From Prostheceraeus crozeri (Eukaryota > Platyhelminthes > Polycladida > Euryleptidae), in assembly GCA_907163375.1 (NCBI GenBank), contig CAJQUW010009053.1, forward strand, positions 136,501 to 200,500: a stretch of DNA of 64,000 nt. Reading direction: 5' to 3'. Shown here piece by piece: positions 56,228 through 64,000 of the stretch. Position 1 is the first letter of the stretch. Every line of letters starts with the position of its first letter. Below the pieces are notes generated by a model. That model was not told the DNA's origin, did not search any database, and was given only the letters and a program-made list of their open reading frames with translations. Both the position numbers and the translations under genes were made by a program.

Positions 56228-59200
56228 CTTCAAGAAGAAACGAACATAAGTAATAGCATTGGAACCGGGTCATCGGGTCTTTTAGATCACTTGCTCCGGG
56301 TCACTGGGTCAAGGGAGAAAAATTCGCATTAACAGTTTCGTGATTTTGTTGAAAATAGTGAATCTGTGTTCAACAATTTTAGTGGTAAGTATAGTGGAAA
56401 CCCCAGTAAGGCTGATAGAAGACAATTTTTGACTTAAAAGAGCTGATGTCTTTCGATGGGCACTGTCGGTTGTAGTCAGAGGCCGATTTTGTTATTGAAA
56501 ATGGATAAGAACAATATGCGTCAGACCGCAAATATTATACATTGTAGAGCCAAAATATCGTTCACCATTCATATACATGATCTGTTGAGTTAATTCTTAT
56601 TTTTGGCTTGAGATGATGTGCCTGTAATCATTATTTGTATTATTTGAAAATTGTCTTTGGTTTTGACTTGTTTTCGTTGCTATTTATGCCACATAAGTTT
56701 TGATTAGCGCACAAAAAGGCTATCGAAGTGTATGAATATTTAAAGTTATGATATGATTGTATTGAATTATTTGAAATCATGATTTATGATGAATTTTATT
56801 TCGAAACATATCAGACTGCAGCATTTTGATATTGAAAATGCATGAAAGACAACCATTTATAGGTACTTTTAGACCTAATCTAAATAATTTCTGTATATCA
56901 AAATACAACTGAGTTTTAACGCTTCCTTCATGAGTAATTTGTAGATGTTAGTGAAACTGATCATTTTTGATCTTGTGTTTGACTTGTTCTGACTAGCCTT
57001 TTTTTCAGATTATGTTAGAAAAAGTTATATAATTTTGCCCAATTTAAAAGAAGTAATGATTTCTATATTAATTAGAACTAATAATCATGTCTAATACTCA
57101 TGTTCACTATCAGTTGATAAATTTTCATTATGTCGTTTAATGACTCCTCACAAGTTATAACATAACATTCTATCAACAGTCAGCAGTCCATCGACGAATG
57201 AAGCCGATGGAAAGTTCACTCAATAGGCCTACCTTTTTAACGATCCGAAGGCGATACAAATCAACACATATTAATCCACAATTTATCAACCTGATATATA
57301 TTTTCCATAATTCATACAGCTTACTTAATAAATTATTGCATATGCTTCTTTTTCTTGTATGTGCTATTTTACATGGATAAAACATTTCAAAAAATGTCTT
57401 ATAGTTAAACAGATATGATTTACAAAGTCTACCTGTCATGTTTATTCATACTTTTGTCTGCCAGTTTTTGACGCTGTTTTTTTGAAAACCGGTTTAGTCT
57501 GCAGTAGGAATTCAAAATTCACTCTTCCACAATCTACTGATCTCTTCTACTAAGAAAGCCTGATCAACTGACTGCCTGAGCTTGAAAAACGTTCGCGTGT
57601 CACTGAAAGTGTATCATGTCAACTTATTATTAGAGTGACACCTTTAAAGACTTAATACGGTTAAATCACTCTAATTGTTATTTGAACCCTCCGCTTCCCT
57701 TTGAACAATCGAGATTGAAATCAGGGCAACCACAGCGATTGAATAAATTCTATATAAAAATCAAAGAACGGTTACAGCACGCGGTTCTCCTCCCAGGCGT
57801 TAGAGAAAGTGAGGTAGAAGATAACATCAGTCAAGAAAGAAGCGAAATACAATGCTGTGACTGATTCATGTTTTACAACTGACAATTACGAGTGATGATG
57901 ACTTTCATAGCTTCCTGAAACACTCGAAAAAAATGACACTTCTTTTCTTGTAACGTGACCATTAGGAGAAAATCTTTGGTAATAATAGCCCGCCATTTCG
58001 ATGACAGGAGATCTGAAGTGAAGCATAAATGCCCTCTCAGCTTTTATAAGTCCATAACAATTGAATGAAAAATTTAAGAATCATCATGGCCTAAAGGAAG
58101 AAGATATTCTCGAAGATCTTCTCCAGATTATCTGTCCTATATGCTTCGCTGCTCTGATACGGTCCATACACATATCATCCATGTCTCCATATAATGCTTT
58201 TGACTATCGCTTGGTTTCAAAGCGTCTTCAGAAGAAAGAAATTTGAATAATTTTCGCCCTTTTATCCATTCATTGGGCCTAATTAACATGCAAATAGGAT
58301 GCAGACGATTTTGATATTCAATATAACCATGTTTGACTTGGCGAGAACACGCGATATGTATGTTATCAACAATAATTGAAATTGACTTGCAAATGCGGCG
58401 GTCCGTGCTATTCACATGTAACATGTTTATCATTCATGATGTCCGTCAGGCATGTAATTGCAAAAATTCGTCGTACGCTATGCGAAACTTGATACAAGTG
58501 GCTTGAGTGCAGAATAATTTAACCAAATGTTGGGCGCATAACATAATTGAAATTAATGGATGACCTAAATCTTGCGTTAAAGACTATGAAAGCGATACTG
58601 GCCACTTAGCTATATGATAATGCGGAAATTATATAATTATTCTTTTCATCATGTAGAATCGAGAAGAAAGAGCAGGTGTTTATGTCAAAATAGTTATTAT
58701 CAATCAGGTCTCTGTCACATAGCGGTCGAGACAAAATATTGTAGCAAAATGGCCAATATTTATGGTGGTTACAAATACATTCAGGTTGACAAGGCGCAGC
58801 ACTAATTAACAAGATGTTTTCAATCAAAAAGTTACTTGAGTATGACGATAACGATAATATAGTGGTGAAACAGTTTACTTAGATACAGATATTCTGGAGA
58901 TAATCAACGTGAATACAAATATCCCTCATGAAGATAGATGATGATTATGATCAAGTTATTGCATTCAGAAATAATTGGGAAACTGATAAGCTGTGAATGT
59001 AGAACGTCAATATAGTATTCTGCTTTTTCAGCTGTTGTATGTACTCCTTCCGTACAAGTTACTGATTACTCAAAAATAAATTAACAAAAAATTAATTTTT
59101 TGCAATTAACCGAATAAATTTCATTAATATTTAAGTTCATCAGTCATGAACGTGTAGTTAGTAGTTCAAAACACAATAGAAATTAAGGTGACTGCGTATT

Positions 59201-62200
59201 ATTTATTAACTTTATACATGTTTCCCTTATCCAAGACGCACGAGCCACTTCTTGCCTATATTTCTACACATGTATAAGTACTTATTATACAATATACAAA
59301 AATATCCACGTTAAGATATCGTTTTTTTATCAGAATATATGTAGAGATTTTGTCTGTGGTCATTTTCTATGAAGCATTTACATGTGTAAAAATGCAAGCA
59401 TAGATTTTCAAAATATGGTTGAACAATTTTATCAATTTGCATAGTAAATTGCATTTTGTAGGTATTGCATAGACCGGAAATTACCTATCATCGCCACTCA
59501 TTCTATAGTTATCATGATCCATGCCTGAAGAGAAGCAAGACAATGAAAAATTATCATTGATAACATCTTATCAGTTGTTCTTCGGCTCTCTTCGTAAGTT
59601 CGTCTATTTCTCCCTCTATATTTGTAGTATATGACAAGACAAAACAGTCTGTGCCATAATACTGATGAGCAATGTTCTTGTGAGATGTCTACCGGCTTCT
59701 TATCAATTACTCTCAATAAAGTAAAGGTTGATTTCTCAGTTATAATGTCCTAACGTTGCTGCATGGGGTCGGTACAGGCATAGTCATTTTCGTTAGACAT
59801 CATTCAATTTCGAATGCCTTCCCTGCCAATGTCTAATAAACATCTCCGAGGGAATCGACCGCGCGGTCTTTAGATTGCAGGTTCAATCCTCTAACCATCG
59901 TGCCGCGGAATCAGATACCACAGAAATTGCCCTTTATATGATTTTGCTATCAGGAAACCATTTAATTTTTAACTTAAGATGTTTACAGTTGTGCAATTAC
60001 TTGCTTAACACACTTTATTTGACACCTTTCTCTACACATTTCCTTACAATTTTTAGAATAAAGAAATTTGTCACTTGCGTTCATTTTTAAGTTTTGTCAC
60101 GTCCAATTCACCCGAAAACCCACGCTTCACCACAACAAAGGACCAGCGAATTTATTGCTAATTTTTCAAACAATGCTCTCGACTCTCGAGTGGTTGTCTA
60201 TGAAATATTTCAATGTCTTTATCCTCCTCCATGTTAAGTTAAGAGCAGTAAAAGCGACAGACAGACAGAAGGGTTATGGGTCGCTCTCTTTCTTTTGATC
60301 TATAATTCAAGATGAAATATTATACGCAGCTGTCTTGTCCATCCACTGATCTTGGTAGTTCTGTATAAGACTCCTTCTGGCATGAAACTTCTCATTTCGA
60401 CATCAACCAATAGTTCAAGATAAGAAAAACATTCATGAATTACATATAAAGAAGAATAAATTCACCCAACAAGGATTTTATTATTTGTAAAAGACATAAA
60501 CATAAATTTCCGGTGGTCCATCACAAAGCCATTTTATCTCTCTATTTGAAGCTATAGAAACGACAGGTCAGAATTGTGGAAATCCTCTGAGCTCAGATAA
60601 GAAATGAAGTGTCAGAATGTTCTTTATAGAAAACCTCTTGGATTCTGTCTCCCATCAGACTTTTAGCAAAATAAGCTTATGTGTTAAAAGCCTGATTCTA
60701 TGTTCTTGTTTTCAGATTGAAATCTACGCTTTGTAGGAGCTTTATGAAACAAAATACGCTACCGTGCATCAGGCATGGGCAGTAGAAATAATTACGTCGC
60801 CAACCACTTGGTAGGTCACTTTCTGGCTTTATTCGCAGGCCACAGTTTTGTCCGAAACAGTGGTCATTATTGATTGACTCAAGGATTTTATTCATTGAAT
60901 TTAAGGAAGGCAGTAATTATTTAAAATCAATATTCTTCCATGTCCATGATGCACTATGCAACTATAATTTTTAAAGTATCATTCAAATACGCATGAGGCA
61001 ATATTATTGAAGAAACATTCTAGAAATATCCATTTAACAGAAAATCAAATAAGTTATCTTCTCGGACAGGCACACAACTTTTGCTATGAATTAGCGACTT
61101 TTTCATAGATGAGCTAGTCTTATTTTGCAATTACATCGAAGTTAGACTCAAAGATGAAACAGCTAATTATTTTGGGTATTCATGAAAAAATGACCTCTGA
61201 ATTTATGAATACCAAATACGCCATTGTGTCAAAATATTTGCGGTGAGACACTTTGGAGGGACGCGCCAGCGTAGATGACAGGCTGCAAGTGGATGAACAC
61301 GTTCTTTGTGGGTCTATACGGAGTTATAGGCTTGAAAGTGGACAAGGCCGAACTTGGGGCTGAAAATTCCTTTTAAGAAATCACGTGATGTTAAGATAAA
61401 GTGAATAAACGTTTCAATTGGGTTCTTCTTATACACATGAATCGCGCGAATAAAACAAGTGTCCACATCGTGATGTAGACATAATACGACAAAGTAAAAC
61501 AAATCTATAAATTAATAATTCGAATATCTTTCTCGTGTTTGAGTATGTGCAAAATATTTTGAAGTTAAAACTTATAGCTATCGGTAACTAAACTTAGGGA
61601 GAATTATATAGTCAGTTATGACTGGCCGCGTTATACTGTTACGTCTACCATTTTTTTCATATTTTGAAAGCTGAATTAACTGCGCTTCAAAATTGAATAT
61701 ACATATCGTTCGGCTATCTTACACAAAAAATATATGCTGCAGATGCAAACACTCTTTGCTCACGGCGAAAGCTAACTCAATTTCATCAAGTCAACACATT
61801 TAAATAACGAAAATATAACGGTAGGTATTGAAATGTTTTAATTATTTAAATTATTACTACTTTATATTAGATTATGACCATTTTTATATATTGCATCAAT
61901 ATAGAGATTAAATATTTGAAAACAGCAGGCATAAATGTATGCACATCGTAGAAGTACAAATGATAGATCCTATCCATAGCTAATAGACCAAGCGGGCCTA
62001 AATGAGCAGACCGGGAATGGCCTTGACATGAGTTGGCCTTTTTCAATACGGATCTGGACAGGAGCTGAAAATTAAGGTCCATTTATGCGTCTGGATGCTA
62101 AGCGGGCGTGTGCTGCGAACTTGATTTAACTGAGCGAGACTTGAGTGGAAGTGCATGAATGGACACTACTCAATTAAAGGTGCATTAAGACGATTCACAC

Positions 62201-62332
62201 TTAGTAATCGCCCGAGCCGATAAGCTGTCCAAGTGAATGTAACTTAAGATAACACAACTTGTGCACTTGAAATGAACCATCGCGACGTCTGAAAAACACC
62301 AACATTGCAATCGATATGAATCTCTAACTTAC
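56228..62332 (-). other. Intron of the Spalt-like gene (about 6.1 kb)
   Basis: Phase 1, GT-AG. It contains TAGGCCTA at 57224-57231 and an isolated B-box-like GGTTCAATCC near 59880. No transposon protein or further exon was recognised. The flanking exons join in frame, but a skipped small exon cannot be excluded. Confidence 0.6.
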
Positions 62333-62951
62333 CTGATGGTGGAAATAATCCCGGTATTCTGGAGCTTTCGTCCGTCTCCATTGCTTGTTCTGAGCGCATC
62401 TCTCCTGCAAGATCTTGTCGATCGTCAGATTCACAGTATTTTGCCAAACGGATGGCCACTTGCTTTAGAGCATCCATCCTGCCAACCTCCGAAATCATAT
62501 TCTCCTTATTACTTTCATAGTACATAAGAATTTTGCTGATTTCCATCACTCGCATTCGTTGCAGACGTGCATCGTTCTCTTTTTCAATCATTTTTTGAGT
62601 TTCTCGATGCAGTACTTGATAATTGGCCGCTTTGATTGCCAAGAACATTCCCAATCTATCTTCCTCTGATTCTTCCTCGTCATCTTCTACTTCCTCCTCT
62701 TCCTCTTCGGCCATTTCTCCTGAGTCTGTATCTTGAGCCACCTCTCCGCTTGAAGTCAAACTTGCGAGACCATTTACACGGATCTCCGTTTTTTCACATG
62801 GGGTGTCATTATTGTTATTCACATTATTATTCGTAGATCTACAGTCGCGTGAAGTGAGTGCATCCTCTTTGTTTGGATTCACACATAATGCTAAAGGTTT
62901 CAATGGTGATGATGTATCCAGTGGCTCTCCTGGTTCCATGTGAATGGGCAT
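62333..62951 (-). CDS. Spalt-like zinc-finger gene, upstream exon with acidic and helical region
   Basis: The exon begins at 62951 with ATG directly after a good acceptor (CTCCTGTTTCAG) and ends at the donor GTAAGT after 62333 (206 codons plus 1 base). It reads MPIHMEPGEPLDTSSPLKPL, an Asn-rich stretch, GEMAEEEEEEVEDDEEESEEDR (acidic run), then a long predicted helix FLAIKAANYQVLHRETQKMIEKEND to MDALKQVAIRLAKYCESDD, and SSRIPGLFPPSG. No finger. Either translation starts here or the ATG is internal and earlier exons lie outside the window. The intron-side sequence has an in-frame TAG 19-21 bases upstream. The helical part is not a Spalt feature I know. Confidence 0.8.
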
Positions 62952-64000
62952 CTGAAACAGGAGACAGAACTAGAGTGTGAATTATCCTCATCATATTATG
63001 TGCTACTGATATACCAGAGGTTGTCAGAAATTAATTGACACTATAATTTTAGACAAACAATCAATGAATTTTGCTTGCAATTTACTTTTATGGTCGAAAG
63101 TCAAGTGTACATGTATATACGAGCATACTTTTAGAGATCGTATAACCAACGTAGGTTTTTGATCGCAGAGGGAACAAAGAAATGTCAGTTTGTCATTTCA
63201 AGATAAAAATAGTGTCTTAGGTCATCGGGTGACCTCAATAACATTTTTAGCGCCTGACATGATAAATAGCTGTCACATTTACTTATAGCCTATACGTGAA
63301 AATTAAGACCGTAAGATGTCCTTGCCCTCTTCTTCACAGTGGAAAAAATCAGCAACAGTAGACTATGCAGCGTTCATTTCCAGCTTCCTATTATTATTTA
63401 CGACTAAATGTTTCTCACCAGTCTTCTGCGTGCAGCTTGGTCTTTTGTTCTTCTGTAATTTCGGGCATCATTTTGTTCATACTTTTGTGTGTTTTTTGCA
63501 TCAATACATTATGCACTGCGAAATTCCAGCAGTTGAAAATAATTTCAGATTGAATCAAATTTAATATAAATGAATTAATTCTTAACTGACTTTTGACACA
63601 TACGATCATACTTAAAGCTATCGGTCACAGGAAAAGTTTTCGCTGTATTGATTATTGTTGTCAGTCAAATGGACTGCTTTGCTAAAATGACGTTCATTTG
63701 TGTAAAAAAACGTGGCAGACAGAAAGTAGCACGTTTATAAATGTAAATCGATAGCGCATTTTACATCCAATGATCAAGGATGGGATCACTAAAATTACTA
63801 CATCTGTGACGTTATGGTAGTCTCCTTATAACAGCATAAATTCCGATTTCCGAATAGCGGCTATAAGAGTAATTACTTTAGAATGCGTTCATATTCTGTT
63901 GACTATTGCTAGGCTTTTGCTTAGACCTTTGTTAAACTCACATTTATTCTAATTATTTAAAGTGAAAAGCACTTATAATTTTGTCATCAGTAGCCGAAGT
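62952..64000. other. Upstream intron or 5' flank of the Spalt-like gene
   Basis: No exon or transposon recognised up to the window edge. The strong acceptor at 62952 implies that at least one further exon (coding or 5' untranslated) lies to the right. Confidence 0.5.

Noticed and set aside
59875-59890. B-box-like GGTTCAATCC suggesting a tRNA or SINE
   Set aside because: No A box at a suitable distance and no cloverleaf could be drawn. One short word is not enough.

Overview
The window looks like AT-rich nuclear DNA from an invertebrate animal. Evidence for this is a gene split into exons by GT-AG introns, long gene-free stretches, and remains of many animal transposon families (LINEs, Penelope-like elements, Tc1/mariner, piggyBac, PIF/Harbinger, probable hAT-like MITE, tRNA-derived SINE). 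I cannot name the species or phylum from the sequence. An 8-base palindrome, TAGGCCTA, occurs nine times, far more often than base composition predicts.

Right part (about 46-63 kb): one host gene on the minus strand is supported by five exons that join in a single frame (62333-62951, 55826-56227, 53610-53683, 48006-48634, 46064-46571; 743 codons plus stop). It encodes two well-separated pairs of C2H2 zinc fingers, proline-rich regions and an acidic/helical region, and most resembles Spalt/Sall transcription factors. Its 5' end may lie beyond the window. About 7 kb downstream of its stop (39-46 kb) and its introns hold almost no recognisable transposons.

Left part (about 0-39 kb): essentially a transposon graveyard, much of it nested. 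From left to right: a LINE with ORF1 and the start of an AP-endonuclease ORF2 (1-1069, minus); a PIF/Harbinger element with a Myb-like gene and a DDE transposase (about 1.65-4.8 kb), the Myb-like gene split by a 995-bp TA-flanked MITE; a Penelope-like remnant with 88-bp inverted arms (6.5-8.0 kb); a Tc1 element (9.95-14.5 kb) split by an unclassified element with CCCTGTGGG ends, itself split by a complete-length piggyBac; two LINE 3' fragments (18.3-19.9 and 20.3-20.9 kb); a LINE of the restriction-like-endonuclease type (22.6-27.5 kb) carrying a Penelope-like element with a 448-codon open frame and a hAT-like MITE; mariner and Tc1 fragments (27.5 and 29.2 kb); a Tc1-like element with about 250-bp inverted ends (30.1-31.8 kb); a pair of tRNA-derived SINEs (34.1-34.5 kb); a LINE tail (34.9 kb); and one mariner inserted in another (36.3-39.0 kb).

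In several nests, removing the inner element and one copy of its target duplication restores the host element's reading frame exactly. That gives firm boundaries and a relative order of insertion. I found no convincing new cellular system. The most distinctive items are the split-finger Spalt-like gene, the nested series with exact junctions, the unclassified CCCTGTGGG element, and a possible hammerhead-like motif at the 3' end of the open Penelope-like element.
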